This document shows, piece after piece, positions 17,602 through 26,769 of a DNA stretch of 64,000 nt. The stretch's first letter is position 1; each line of letters opens with the position of its first letter. Under the pieces are notes generated by a model. The model was not told the origin of the DNA and did no database searches. It saw only the letters and a program-made list of their open reading frames with translations. The position numbers were made by a program, and so were the translations under genes. Source of the DNA: Roseovarius salincola (GTDB taxonomy: Bacteria > Pseudomonadota > Alphaproteobacteria > Rhodobacterales > Rhodobacteraceae). The stretch spans positions 1 through 64,000 of the forward strand of contig NZ_JAPTNL010000005.1 in the NCBI RefSeq assembly GCF_026891095.1, written 5' to 3'.

Positions 17602-18309
17602 TCAGGCGGAGGCGAGATCGGCCCAGACCGGCAGGTGATCGGATGCGATCCGCGCGGGGCGCAGGCGGTGAACGCCCGACGCGAGCGCGCGCAGATCGGG
17701 GCTGAGCGCGATACGGTCCAGTGCAGCCACCGGACGCGGCGCGGGAAAGCTGGCATGGCCGGGCAGGAAGCGAACAAGTTTCACCGCCGCGTCCAGCGCC
17801 ATGCCCGAACCCCAATCGTTGAAATCCCCCGCGAACACGGTCGGCATCGGGGCAAGCACATTGAGTGCGCGGTTGATCGCCGAAAGCTGCAACAGCCGGT
17901 AGCGGCGCACCAGCCCCAGATGCAGACCGATCACCCGCACGGGGCCGATGGGCGTGTCGAGATCGGCGCGGATCGCGCCGCGCGGCTCCAGTCCGGGCAA
18001 TTCCAGGTGGGCCGTGGCAAGGATGCGGGCATCGCCGCGCAAAAGCATCGCGTTGCCATGCCAGCCAAGCGAGCCGCCGGGCTGGCCGAAGGGCAGTGCC
18101 TGCCAGCCATCCTCTTCGAGCATGTCATGGGGCAGTGCGGCAGGACGCGGCGGCAGGCGTTTGTCGACCTCTTGCAGCACGACAAGGTCGGCGCCAAGGG
18201 CGTTGATCACCCCGAGGCTGCGGCCGGGCCGGCGGCGCAGGTCGAGTCCGACGCATTTTTGAAGGTTGTAGGTTGCAATTCGAAAGGTGGGGGCATTCAT
18301 GATAGTCAT
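17602..18309 (-). CDS. Endonuclease/exonuclease/phosphatase-fold protein
   Basis: 235 residues of the EEP (DNase I-like) superfamily. Visible motifs are ATYNLQKCVGLD (metal-site Asn), LVVLQEVDKR (catalytic Glu), VIGLHLGL (His), VFAGDFNDW (Asp-Asn pair) and the C-terminal IASDHLPVWADL (Asp-His). The full catalytic set is present, so it should be an active Mg-dependent phosphodiesterase or phosphatase; the substrate is not predictable. The start could be the ATG at 18309 or at 18300. It is convergent with the helicase terminator and divergent from the next gene. Confidence 0.85.
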   Translation of the reverse strand: MTIMNAPTFRIATYNLQKCVGLDLRRRPGRSLGVINALGADLVVLQEVDKRLPPRPAALPHDMLEEDGWQALPFGQPGGSLGWHGNAMLLRGDARILATAHLELPGLEPRGAIRADLDTPIGPVRVIGLHLGLVRRYRLLQLSAINRALNVLAPMPTVFAGDFNDWGSGMALDAAVKLVRFLPGHASFPAPRPVAALDRIALSPDLRALASGVHRLRPARIASDHLPVWADLASA

Positions 18310-18340
18310 ATAAAGGAACTCGAAAGGGATTTGTCACCTC

Positions 18341-18976
18341 GTGTTTTCGGATCAGACATGGCTGGCAAGATTGATCTGGGCCGCGCTGGTCTGCGTGGTG
18401 CTCTGGGCGGTGTTCGAGTGGCAACTGGAGCTGGCCTTCGTGGCACTGGCGACGCTGGCGCTGTCGATGGCGCCGGTCTATGTGGCGAAATGGGCCGATA
18501 TCCGGGTGCCGCCCAGTTTCATCGCCGCGCTGGGTATCTTTGTGGCGGGCACGCTGTTCCTGGGCGAGGTGTTCGATTTTTATGGCCGGTTGTGGTGGTG
18601 GGACATGGCGATGCATGCCAGTTCCGCGATCGGTTTCGGCCTGATCGGGTTCCTGCTGGTGTTCATGATGTTCCAGGGTGACCGATACGCCGCGCCGCCC
18701 ATCGCGGTGGCCTTCTTCGCCTTCTGTTTCGGGATGACCATCGGCACGCTGTGGGAAATCTTCGAATTCGGGATGGATCAGCTTTTCGGGTTCAACATGC
18801 AGAAATCCGGGCTTCTGGACACAATGAGCGACCTGATCGTGAACATGATCGGTGCGGTGATCGGCGCGGCCAGCGGTTTTGCCTATCTCAAGGGGCAGGC
18901 ACGCGGCGGGCTGACCGGAGTGATCGACGAATTCGTGCAGCGCAATCCCCGCTTTTTCAAGCGCTGGACGAAATGA
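18341..18976 (+). CDS. DUF2238-like membrane protein
   Basis: 211-residue inner-membrane protein with about six hydrophobic segments. The central E-V-x-D-F-Y-G-R-L-W-W-W-D segment and later LWEIFEFGMDQLFGFNMQKSG place acidic and aromatic residues near the membrane surface, in the style of DUF2238/YjdF-like proteins. The start codon is GTG at 18341. The last residues (NPRFFKRWTK) are basic and cytoplasmic. No function is established. Confidence 0.75.
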   Translation: MFSDQTWLARLIWAALVCVVLWAVFEWQLELAFVALATLALSMAPVYVAKWADIRVPPSFIAALGIFVAGTLFLGEVFDFYGRLWWWDMAMHASSAIGFGLIGFLLVFMMFQGDRYAAPPIAVAFFAFCFGMTIGTLWEIFEFGMDQLFGFNMQKSGLLDTMSDLIVNMIGAVIGAASGFAYLKGQARGGLTGVIDEFVQRNPRFFKRWTK

Positions 18977-18983
18977 GCCCGGC

Positions 18984-20405
18984 TCAGGTGCCGCAGAAGG
19001 TCTGTTGCACCACTTCCGAGGGTTCCGGCGGGCGGGTGAATTCGCTGGCGTCGGTTTGGGCCTCGAAGGGGTCAGCAAGCACGTTCAGCAACCGGTCGAA
19101 AGGCGCGAAATCCCCGGCCACGGCGGCCTGGATCATCTGCTCGACGCGGTGATTGCGGGGGATGTAGACGGGATTGGCCGCGCGCATGGTGGCAAGCGGG
19201 TCGGCCTCGGCCTCAAGGCGCGCGCGCCAGCTGGTTTCCCAGGCATCGAAGGCGGCCGGATCAAGGAACTGGTCACGCGGCGCGCCGTCGCTGAGCGCGC
19301 GGAAGGTGTTGGTGAAATCGGCGCGGTTCTCGGCCATCCGGCGCAGCAGGTCGGTGATCAGCGCCTCGTCATCCGCCTGCGCATCGGCCAGCCCGATCTT
19401 GCGCCCATAGGCGGCGAGCCATTGCGTGTGGATGCGCTCGGGCATGGCGTGAACGATGCGTGTGAAGTCTTCGACGGCGGCGTCCTGATCGGGCATCAGC
19501 GGCACCAGCGTCGTCGCCAGCTGCGCCATGTTCCAGACGATCACGCTGGGCTGGCTTGAAAAGGCGTAGCGCCCATGGGCGTCGATCGAACTGTAGACCG
19601 TGTCGGGGTGGTACGTATCCATAAAGGCGCAGGGGCCGTAATCAATGGTTTCGCCAGAGATCGAGGTGTTGTCGGTGTTCATCACGCCGTGAATGAAGCC
19701 CACCGACATCCATTGCGCCACCAGACGCGCCTGACGTTCGCAGACGGTTTCCAGAAATTGGGCGGGGGTTTCGGCCTTTGGGGCGTGGCGCGCGAGAGCA
19801 TATTCGAAAAGTGCCTTCAGCCCCGGCAGGTCGCGCCGGGCGGCGAAATACTGGAATGTGCCGACGCGGATATGGCTGGCGGCGACGCGCGTCAGTATCG
19901 CGCCGGGCAGCGCGCCCGCCTCGCGATAGACCGGTTCGCCGGTGGTGACGGCGGCGAGGGCGCGGCTGGTGGGGATGCCAAGCGCGTGCATCGCCTCGGA
20001 GACCACGTATTCGCGCAGCACCGGGCCGAGCCATGCGCGCCCGTCGCCCATACGCGAATAGGGCGTGGGGCCGGAGCCCTTGAGCTGGATATCCCAGCGC
20101 TTGCCCTCGTTGTCCATGACCTCGCCCAGAAGCGTGGCGCGCCCGTCGCCAAGCTGAGGCGAGAAGCCGCCGAACTGATGCCCCGCGTAAGCCTGCGCCA
20201 GGGGTGTGGCGCCTTTGGGCGGGCGGTTGCCGGCGAAGGCCTGCGCCATTTCCTCGGATGTGCCGGGAGCAAGCCCAAGGCGCGCCGCAAGCGCGTCGTT
20301 GAAGGCGATCAGGCGCGGCTCCTTGACCGGGACCGGATCGAGCCGGGTAAAGAAGCGGTCTGGCAGGCGGGAATAGCTGTTATCGAAGGGTATTGTCAGG
20401 GCCAT
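18984..20405 (-). CDS. selO: Protein adenylyltransferase SelO (YdiU)
   Basis: Pseudokinase-fold enzyme that transfers AMP from ATP to protein hydroxyls and is linked in E. coli to redox-stress control of protein AMPylation. 473 residues. Visible family segments are AYAGHQFGGFSPQLGDGRA, the nucleotide-site QLKGSGPTPYSRMGDGRA, the metal-binding MNTDNTSI and IDYGPCAFMD, and the C-terminal QQTFCGT with the near-terminal conserved cysteine. It is convergent with the DUF2238-like gene, eight bases from its stop. Confidence 0.95.
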   Translation of the reverse strand: MALTIPFDNSYSRLPDRFFTRLDPVPVKEPRLIAFNDALAARLGLAPGTSEEMAQAFAGNRPPKGATPLAQAYAGHQFGGFSPQLGDGRATLLGEVMDNEGKRWDIQLKGSGPTPYSRMGDGRAWLGPVLREYVVSEAMHALGIPTSRALAAVTTGEPVYREAGALPGAILTRVAASHIRVGTFQYFAARRDLPGLKALFEYALARHAPKAETPAQFLETVCERQARLVAQWMSVGFIHGVMNTDNTSISGETIDYGPCAFMDTYHPDTVYSSIDAHGRYAFSSQPSVIVWNMAQLATTLVPLMPDQDAAVEDFTRIVHAMPERIHTQWLAAYGRKIGLADAQADDEALITDLLRRMAENRADFTNTFRALSDGAPRDQFLDPAAFDAWETSWRARLEAEADPLATMRAANPVYIPRNHRVEQMIQAAVAGDFAPFDRLLNVLADPFEAQTDASEFTRPPEPSEVVQQTFCGT

Positions 20406-20436
20406 GGGTCAAACATAGTCCGTCAATGGCGAAACG

Positions 20437-20883
20437 CTAGAGGGGGCGGGTCATTCGCACCGCGCCGATCGCTGCGCGAAAGCGCAGCCGCGTGAAGAAG
20501 CGTTCGGCGCGGGTGTCGCCGGGGCCGAGATCGACATGCAGCGCCACAAGCCCCGCGCCCGCCAGCGCCTTGGGCAGGCTGGTCAGCACTTCGCTGCCAA
20601 TGCCGCGTCCGCGCACGCCGGGGCGGATGTAGATTTCATCGACGGTGCCGGTCAGCCCGCCCAATGTGACCGACCAGCCGAAGCCGAGAATCGCGAAACC
20701 GATGGGCGCGCGCACCGGGCCGATCAGGTAGACAACGCCATGATGCGAGCCTTCGAGCAGCGGCAAAAGCGCGGCGCGGCGCGCTTCGGGCGGCATGTCG
20801 AGTCCGCGCTCGACGTGGCTGTCGGTCAACAGGCGGCACAGGAGGTCAAGGTTCTCGGGTCGGGCAAGAGTGAGCTGCGTCAA
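20437..20883 (-). CDS. GNAT-family N-acetyltransferase
   Basis: About 148 residues with the acetyl-CoA loop (IYIRPGVRGRGIGSEVLTSL) and an N-terminal LARPENLDLLCRLL typical of GNAT enzymes. The substrate is unknown. The start is uncertain: the TTG at 20883 gives a family-like N-terminus, while the frame continues upstream into mazG with proline/arginine-rich sequence that does not look coding. It is followed by selO after 31 bases on the same strand. Confidence 0.75.
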   Translation of the reverse strand: MTQLTLARPENLDLLCRLLTDSHVERGLDMPPEARRAALLPLLEGSHHGVVYLIGPVRAPIGFAILGFGWSVTLGGLTGTVDEIYIRPGVRGRGIGSEVLTSLPKALAGAGLVALHVDLGPGDTRAERFFTRLRFRAAIGAVRMTRPL

Positions 20884-21013
20884 CGGGTCGGGGCCTTCTG
20901 GTCCGGCGTGAAAAGGGCTGGCATGGAATGGTGGCGCGGAACGTGGGGCGCAGGCGCGCGAATGTCCAGCGATGATCGGCGGGGATCGGCGTGGTTTCGC
21001 TTGCCGGGGGCGC

Positions 21014-21835
21014 TCAGACCTGGCCGCGTTCCTCGGCCTTGGCGCGGTTCCAGAGCGCATCCATTTCGGCAAGGTCGGAGTCTTCGGGTTTTTTGCCTGC
21101 GGCGGCCAGATGGGCCTCGATGCGCGCGAAGCGGCGGGTGAACTTGGCGTTGGCGGCGCGCAGGGCGGATTCGGGGTCGACCTTCATGTGGCGGGCAAGA
21201 TTGGCCATGACGAACAGCAGGTCGCCGAATTCCTCTTCGACCTTGTCATGCGTCAGGGATTCAGCCGCTTCGCGCAGCTCGCCGGCCTCTTCGGTGATCT
21301 TGTCGAGCACATCGCCCGTGTCGGGCCAGTCAAAGCCGACCCGCGCCGCGCGCTTTTGCAGCTTGAGCGCGCGTGTGAGCGCGGGCAGCCCCGCCGCCAC
21401 CCCGTCAAGCACGCCGGTCTGGGCCTTCTCGGCGCGCTCGCGCGCCTTGATCGATTCCCAGTCGCGGGTTTGCTGTTCGCTGGATTTTTCGCGGCTTTCA
21501 TCGCCGAACACATGCGGATGGCGCGCGATCATCTTGTCGGCGATGGCATTGGCCACGTCGTCAAAGGCGAAAAGCCCGCGATCGTCGGCGATCTGGGCGT
21601 GAAACACGACCTGAAGCAGAAGATCGCCCAATTCGCCGCGCAAATCGTCGAAATCGGCGCGCTCAATCGCGTCGGCGACCTCGTAGGCCTCTTCGATCGT
21701 GTAAGGCGCGATGCTGGCGAAATCCTGTTCGATGTCCCAGGGGCAGCCGGTTTCAGGGTCGCGCAGGCGGCGCATGATTTCGAGCAGGCGCGCGATGCCG
21801 CTGTCTTGGGCGTGGAGGGTCGGGTCCTTGGGCAT
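21014..21835 (-). CDS. mazG: Nucleoside triphosphate pyrophosphohydrolase MazG
   Basis: Hydrolyses NTPs/dNTPs to NMPs, housecleaning non-canonical nucleotides and lowering (p)ppGpp in some bacteria. 273 residues with two MazG repeats. The N-terminal one carries CPWDIEQDF...IEEAYEVADAI...LRGELGDLLLQVVFHA (E-E-x-x-E / E-x-x-D metal site); the second carries KITEEAGELREA...EEEFGDLLFVMANLARH. The start MPKDPTLHAQD at 21835 has AAAGGA upstream. It is divergent from the M20 amidohydrolase. Confidence 0.93.
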   Translation of the reverse strand: MPKDPTLHAQDSGIARLLEIMRRLRDPETGCPWDIEQDFASIAPYTIEEAYEVADAIERADFDDLRGELGDLLLQVVFHAQIADDRGLFAFDDVANAIADKMIARHPHVFGDESREKSSEQQTRDWESIKARERAEKAQTGVLDGVAAGLPALTRALKLQKRAARVGFDWPDTGDVLDKITEEAGELREAAESLTHDKVEEEFGDLLFVMANLARHMKVDPESALRAANAKFTRRFARIEAHLAAAGKKPEDSDLAEMDALWNRAKAEERGQV

Positions 21836-21899
21836 TGCGCGGGCGTCCTTTCTGCGGTTCAAGGGAAGGGTGACGCGCAACAGGCAAGGAGTCCAGCCA

Positions 21900-23063
21900 A
21901 TGGCCGTGATCAATCGCATCGCCGGGTTCGCCGAGGAGATGGCCGGCTGGCGGCGGCATCTGCATGCGCATCCCGAGCTGGGGCTGGAGTGCCACGGGAC
22001 CGCCGCCTACCTGGTGGCGCGGCTGCGCGAATTCGGCATCACCGAGATCGAGGAGGGCATCGCGCAATCGGGCGTCGTGGCCCTGATCGAGGGGCAGGGC
22101 GAGGGGACGACCATAGGCCTTCGCGCCGATATAGATGCGCTGCCCATTGCCGAGACCACGGGCGCGCCCCATGCATCGACGGTGCCGGGGCGCATGCATG
22201 CCTGCGGCCATGACGGGCATAGCGCGATGCTGCTGGGGGCGGCGAAATACCTGGCCGAGACACGCAATTTCGCAGGCCGCGTGGCGCTGATCTTTCAGCC
22301 CGCCGAAGAAGGGCCGGGGGGCGCGCAGCCGATGGTGGATGCGGGTATCATGGACCGCTACGACATCGCGCAGGTCTATGCGCTGCATACCGCGCCGGGG
22401 GTGCCCGAGGGGACGTTCCACACCACGCCGGGGCCGATCATGGCATCGGTCGACACGGTGCATATCGACATCACCGGGCAGGGCGGGCATGGGGCGATGC
22501 CGCATGACGCGCGCGACCCGGTGATCGCCGCCTGCGGGATGGTGCAGGCGATCCAGACCATCGTGAGCCGCAATCACTATGCGCTCGACGACCTTGTGAT
22601 CTCGATCACCCAGATCCATGCCGGCAGCGCCGATAACGTGATTCCCGGCACCGCCTATGTGAACGGCACGGTCAGGACCTTCGACAAGGCGGTGCGCGCC
22701 ATGGTGCGCCGACGCATGGAAGAGATCGTCGCGGGGCAGGCGGCAAGCTATGGTGTCGACGCGGTGCTGCGCTATGAGGAGGGCTATCCGCCGACGGTGA
22801 ACGACCCCGACAAGACCGCCTTTGCGGCGCGGGTCGCCGGTGCTGTCTCAGGAGAGGAGGCGGTTTTTGCCAATGGCGATCGCTTGATGGGGTCCGAGGA
22901 CTTCGCCGCCATGCTGGAGGCGCGCCCCGGTGCCTTCCTGTTCCTTGGTCAGGGCGAGGGGCCGGGCTTGCATCAGCCGGGGTTTGACTTCAATGATGCT
23001 GTGGCGCCGGTGGGCGCGTCCTTTTTCGCACGGCTTGTCGAAGAGGCGCAGCCTGCCGGATAA
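21900..23063 (+). CDS. M20-family amidohydrolase (hippurate hydrolase-like)
   Basis: 387 residues of the M20D subfamily, metal enzymes that hydrolyse N-acyl amino acids. Visible: RRHLHAHPELG, the metal-binding MHACGHDGHSAMLLGAA, FQPAEEGPGGA (acidic ligand), dimerisation-domain GQGGHGAMPHDARDP, and GSEDFAAML. CAAGGAG lies before the ATG at 21900. It runs into the agmatinase gene after 35 bases, suggesting an operon that deals with nitrogen-containing compounds; the natural substrate is not determined. Confidence 0.9.
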   Translation: MAVINRIAGFAEEMAGWRRHLHAHPELGLECHGTAAYLVARLREFGITEIEEGIAQSGVVALIEGQGEGTTIGLRADIDALPIAETTGAPHASTVPGRMHACGHDGHSAMLLGAAKYLAETRNFAGRVALIFQPAEEGPGGAQPMVDAGIMDRYDIAQVYALHTAPGVPEGTFHTTPGPIMASVDTVHIDITGQGGHGAMPHDARDPVIAACGMVQAIQTIVSRNHYALDDLVISITQIHAGSADNVIPGTAYVNGTVRTFDKAVRAMVRRRMEEIVAGQAASYGVDAVLRYEEGYPPTVNDPDKTAFAARVAGAVSGEEAVFANGDRLMGSEDFAAMLEARPGAFLFLGQGEGPGLHQPGFDFNDAVAPVGASFFARLVEEAQPAG

Positions 23064-23098
23064 CCCCGGTCAGGGGGCAATGCGAAGGGCGGAGCGAA

Positions 23099-24076
23099 AT
23101 GGCGCTGGAAGATGCGAAAACACAGGTAGACCAGGCTTTTACGAGCAAAAGCTCGCGCGGGTTGTCCTATGAGAACAGCTTTGGCGGGGCGCTGTCGTTC
23201 CTGCGCCGCCGTTACGCCAAGGATCTGGCGGGCGTCGATCTGGCGGTCACCGGCGTGCCGTTCGATCAGGCGGTCACCAACCGCCCCGGCACGCGGCTGG
23301 GGCCGCGCGCGATCCGCGAGGCCAGCGCCCTGCAGGTCTTCGATCCGCCTTATGGCTGGGAGGGGATGAGCCCGCTTGAGGAGTTCGATATCGTCGATCA
23401 TGGCGATCTGGCCTTCGATTACGCCAGCATCCAGGATTTTCCGCCCGCGCTGACGCGCCATGTGCGGGCGATCCTCGAGGCGGGGGCGGCCAGTATCGCG
23501 TTGGGTGGCGATCATTATATCTCGTTGCCGATCCTAAGGGCTTATGCCGAAAAGTTCGGCCCGGTCGCCTTGCTGCAATTTGATGCGCATTCGGACACAT
23601 GGGCGGATGACGACATGGACCGGGTGGATCACGGAACGATGTTCTACAAGGCCGTGAAGGAGGGGCTGATCGACCCGGCGCGCTCGGTTCAGGTGGGAAT
23701 CCGCACGGTCAACCCCAACACGCTGGGCCTGCACAGTATCGATGCGCGCATGGTGCATGAGCATGGCCCCGCTGAGGTCGCGCGGATGATCAAGGAGATC
23801 CTCGGCGATGCGCGGGTCTATGTGAGTTTCGATATCGACTGCCTCGATCCGGCCTTCGCGCCGGGCACGGGCACGCCGGTCTGGGGGGGCCTGAGCAGCG
23901 CGCAGGTGGCGATCATCCTGCGCGACCTGGCGGGGATCGACGTGGTCGGGGGCGATGTCGTCGAGGTGTCGCCGCCCTTTGACGCGGGCGGCGCGACGGC
24001 GATCGCGGGCGCGCATGTGGCGATGGAGCTGATCTGCCTGTGGGGCTGGACACGGCGCGCGCGCCGGACCGGGTGA
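23099..24076 (+). CDS. speB: Agmatinase / ureohydrolase-family enzyme
   Basis: 325-residue Mn-dependent ureohydrolase. The ligand set is complete: GGDHYISLP, QFDAHSDTW and SFDIDCLDPAFAPGTGTP. By family it would cleave agmatine to putrescine and urea; related guanidinobutyrase or proclavaminate-type activities cannot be excluded. It lies directly after an M20 amidohydrolase. The sequence ends in a basic tail (GWTRRARRTG). Confidence 0.88.
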   Translation: MALEDAKTQVDQAFTSKSSRGLSYENSFGGALSFLRRRYAKDLAGVDLAVTGVPFDQAVTNRPGTRLGPRAIREASALQVFDPPYGWEGMSPLEEFDIVDHGDLAFDYASIQDFPPALTRHVRAILEAGAASIALGGDHYISLPILRAYAEKFGPVALLQFDAHSDTWADDDMDRVDHGTMFYKAVKEGLIDPARSVQVGIRTVNPNTLGLHSIDARMVHEHGPAEVARMIKEILGDARVYVSFDIDCLDPAFAPGTGTPVWGGLSSAQVAIILRDLAGIDVVGGDVVEVSPPFDAGGATAIAGAHVAMELICLWGWTRRARRTG

Positions 24077-24484
24077 GGCATGATCGCCGGGGGCCAGCCG
24101 CGTTGCCATCTGGTAGCAAAACGCGCATTTGGCGGGCGCTGCCGCCGTCCACGTCGCCTGGTGCAAGTACAAGGCGCTTGAGGCGCACGCGTGAGCGCAC
24201 AGGCATGTAGGTCTTGATGGAAACGATGGCCTGATGAGACGGTGATCGCGGCGGGTGCGTTTCTTGCCCTTGCCGCGACACCTTGCCTGCGTCGCTCGGC
24301 GACGCAGCGATCTTTTGTGGAATGTGATGCAGAGCCGGTTGCACCGGGTATCGGTTCTGACCTGGCGTCCCGCGCTGAATGGCTCTTACATTCAAATCAT
24401 TGCATTCTTTCTTTCTGTGCGACACACTCCTGACACCCGATCTGAACATTATTTTTCAATCCCTGAAACCAAAGGAATTTCCTA
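24077..24484. other. Intergenic stretch without a recognisable gene
   Basis: About 400 bases between the agmatinase and a coiled-coil protein. Two short open frames here read as low-complexity or basic sequence with no ribosome site, and I do not call them. The last 120 bases are AT-richer than the surroundings and probably hold the promoter of the next gene; no clear -35/-10 pair can be fixed by eye. Confidence 0.5.
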
Positions 24485-24772
24485 ATGACCGACAAGCAAG
24501 CATATATCGAGAAAGCCAAAGCGAGACTTGATCAGTGGAATGCAGAGATCGACAAGATGAAGGCGAAGGTCGAAGAGGCCGGGGCCGACTCTAAAATCGA
24601 ATACCAGAAGCAGCTCGACGAGGCGCGCAAGCAGCGCGACGAGGCCGAGGAGAAGCTCAAGGAGATGCGGGCGGCGAGCGATGACGCCTGGGACGACATG
24701 AAGGCAGGCTTCGACAAAGCCTGGGACAGCATCTCGGGCGCCTTTGAGAGCGCGATGTCACGTTTCAAGTGA
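24485..24772 (+). CDS. Small soluble coiled-coil protein (stress-protein-like)
   Basis: 95 residues, almost entirely charged alpha-helix (KAKARLDQWNAEIDKMKAKV; QLDEARKQRDEAEEKLKEM), so a coiled coil is certain. No signal peptide. The C-terminus AWDDMKAGFDKAWDSIS is shared with the next gene's product. It resembles sll1863-type stress-response coiled-coil proteins, of no known mechanism. AAAGGAA lies seven bases before the ATG. The stop is 11 bases before the next start, so the two are cotranscribed. Confidence 0.8.
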   Translation: MTDKQAYIEKAKARLDQWNAEIDKMKAKVEEAGADSKIEYQKQLDEARKQRDEAEEKLKEMRAASDDAWDDMKAGFDKAWDSISGAFESAMSRFK

Positions 24773-24783
24773 GGTACTTCAAG

Positions 24784-25236
24784 ATGACATTTTCCCATAT
24801 TCTCAGGGCCGTCGCCGTCACGGCAGCCTTCGCCTTGCCTGCCGCGGCGCAAGATCAGGACGCGCTGACCACGACCGACGACGTGCGGGCCGAGATTTCC
24901 GAGGCTATGAATGCCATCGCGGCCTATTCCGAGCAGGAACGGGATCAGGCACTGGCGCAGGCGCGCGAGGCGCTGAACCGCCTTGATGCCGAGATCGCAC
25001 GACGCGAGCAGGCGCTGCGCGAGAACTGGGCCGAGATGTCGGATGCGGCGCGCGAAACCGCGCAGGCGCGGGTGCAGGATCTGCGGGATGCCCGTAACCG
25101 GTTGGGCGAGCGTTATGGCGCACTGCAGGCCGGTGCAAGCAGCGCCTGGGACGAGCTGAAAGCCGGGTTCTCGGATGCCTGGAGCACCTTCTCCGAGTCC
25201 TGGAGCGCGGCGGATGAGGACGACGCCGCGAACTGA
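24784..25236 (+). CDS. Exported coiled-coil protein, partner of the preceding gene
   Basis: 150 residues. A signal peptide (MTFSHILRAVAVTAAFALPAAAQ) predicts export to the periplasm with cleavage after A-Q or A-A. The mature part is a long charged helix (QALAQAREALNRLDAEIARR) ending AWDELKAGFSDAWSTFSESW, the same C-terminal motif as in the cytoplasmic protein encoded just upstream. I chose the ATG at 24784 (GAGG upstream); a GTG at 24769 overlapping the previous stop is possible. The function is unknown. Confidence 0.8.
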   Translation: MTFSHILRAVAVTAAFALPAAAQDQDALTTTDDVRAEISEAMNAIAAYSEQERDQALAQAREALNRLDAEIARREQALRENWAEMSDAARETAQARVQDLRDARNRLGERYGALQAGASSAWDELKAGFSDAWSTFSESWSAADEDDAAN

Positions 25237-25311
25237 TCGGCCAGACATGGCTGCCCGCGATCCGGTCGCGGGCGGTCTTCTTGACTGAACCTGAACGCAT
25301 TCGGGACTCTC

Positions 25312-26055
25312 ATGGATACCAGTCTTTGGATCGTCATCGCCGCCGCGCTGCTGACCGCGATCATGACAGGTGCTGGCGCGCTGCCCTTCTTTTTTGTCAG
25401 GAAGATCGGCAAGCGCACCATGGGCTGGTCGAACGCGGCCGCGGCTGGCCTGATGCTGGCGGCAAGCCACAGTCTGATCGCCGAGGGCGTGTCGCTCGAC
25501 GTCATTCTGACCCTGGTGGGCGTCCTGGCGGGGCTTGGCGCGATCGTCGTGGCGGACCGGCTGCTTGCGGGCGCGGGCGATGTCGAGGTGGCCGACCTGC
25601 AGGGGGCGGGGGCAGCCAAGGCGCTGCTGATTCTCGGCATCATGACCGCGCATTCCTTCGCCGAGGGCGTGGGGGTCGGTGTTTCCTTTGCCGGGTCCGA
25701 AGGGCTGGGGGCCTATATCACCACGGCCATCGCCTTTCACAACGTGCCGGAGGGGCTGGCCATCGCGCTGGTTCTGGTGCCGCGCGGTTCGCCCGTCTGG
25801 AAAGCCGGGCTTTGGGCCATCTTTACCAGCCTGCCGCAGCCGATCATGGCCGCGCCTTCTTATCTTTTCGTGGAAACCTTCCGTCCGTTCCTGCCGGTGG
25901 GCCTTGGCCTCGCGGCGGGTGCGATGATCTGGATGGTGTTCTCGGAACTCTTTCCCGACGCGTTGGACAATGTCAAAAGCGGCTCGGCGGCCACTGCGGT
26001 CACGCTGGCTTTTTCGGCCATGATGGCCTTTCAGATGCTGGTGCTCGCGCATTGA
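25312..26055 (+). CDS. ZIP-family divalent metal transporter
   Basis: 247-residue membrane protein with about eight hydrophobic segments. The transport helices contain HSFAEGVGVGV and the signature HNVPEGLAIAL, the metal-binding His/Glu pairs of helices 4 and 5 in ZIP (ZupT-type) carriers of Zn, Fe or Mn. It would take up divalent metal across the inner membrane. It follows the coiled-coil pair by 75 bases on the same strand; a functional link is only positional. Confidence 0.88.
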   Translation: MDTSLWIVIAAALLTAIMTGAGALPFFFVRKIGKRTMGWSNAAAAGLMLAASHSLIAEGVSLDVILTLVGVLAGLGAIVVADRLLAGAGDVEVADLQGAGAAKALLILGIMTAHSFAEGVGVGVSFAGSEGLGAYITTAIAFHNVPEGLAIALVLVPRGSPVWKAGLWAIFTSLPQPIMAAPSYLFVETFRPFLPVGLGLAAGAMIWMVFSELFPDALDNVKSGSAATAVTLAFSAMMAFQMLVLAH

Positions 26056-26203
26056 GGCCCCGCGGAATGAACAAGTCGATGGCCCACATTCTGCGCAACG
26101 CCTTTGGCCAACCGGCCTGCAGCCTGAACGCCGTCTTTCATGGTGCGGTCAAGATGGGCGCGCGCAGCTGGATTCGGATGACAGCCGCAAGGTTTGCGCC
26201 CCG

Positions 26204-26683
26204 ATGAGCGATCCGGTGAAATCGGCCTTCCGCACCGTAACCGGGACCGGCAAGGATGACATCCGCCCCGGCGAGGTGCGCAACGGGGTCGTGCATGTCG
26301 CCGCGCTGACCCTGACCAAGACAGCGGATGCGCTGATCGACCCCAAGCTGGTGCTGTCATGGTTGCTGACAGCCCTCGCAGCACCGGGGGCAATGGTCGG
26401 GCGGCTGGTGTCCGTCCGCGAGGCGGGCGCGCTCTTGCCGCAACTGGCGCTCACCCGCCGGGTCGAGGCCAGCACGCAGCGCAAACGGTTCTGGGCCTCG
26501 GGCAGCGCGGTGCAGGGGCTGGCCGCGTTTGGCATTGCTGGGGCTGCGCTGCTATTGTCGGGGGCCGTGGCGGGGGTTGTCATCGTGGCCTGTCTTGCAG
26601 TGCTGGCTGTGGCGCGCTCGGCCGCGTCGGTCAGCTACAAGGACGCGCTGGCGCGGGGTCTTGAAGAGGTGCAGCAGGACTGA
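26204..26683 (+). pseudogene. Truncated MFS transporter, N-terminal half only
   Basis: 159 residues that read like the start of a roughly 400-residue MFS-type permease family of Rhodobacterales (DPKLVLSWLLTALAAPGAM; VREAGALLPQLALTRRVEAS). The frame ends right after ARSAASVSYKDALARG, where family members continue with further membrane helices. No continuation is visible in any frame downstream. It is probably a decayed gene; a functional short form is possible but unlikely for MFS. Confidence 0.6.
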
Positions 26684-26769
26684 AACGCCGCAGCCTTGGG
26701 GTTTGCACGCGCAGTTCTGAGCATGTCGATGCCGCCTTCGCCGCGTTGTCCGTCCCGGATCATGGTCGC

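Noticed and set aside
24255-24484. 76-codon open frame before the coiled-coil genes
   Set aside because: No ribosome site, unusual composition, runs into the real start region of the next gene; more likely part of a promoter region.
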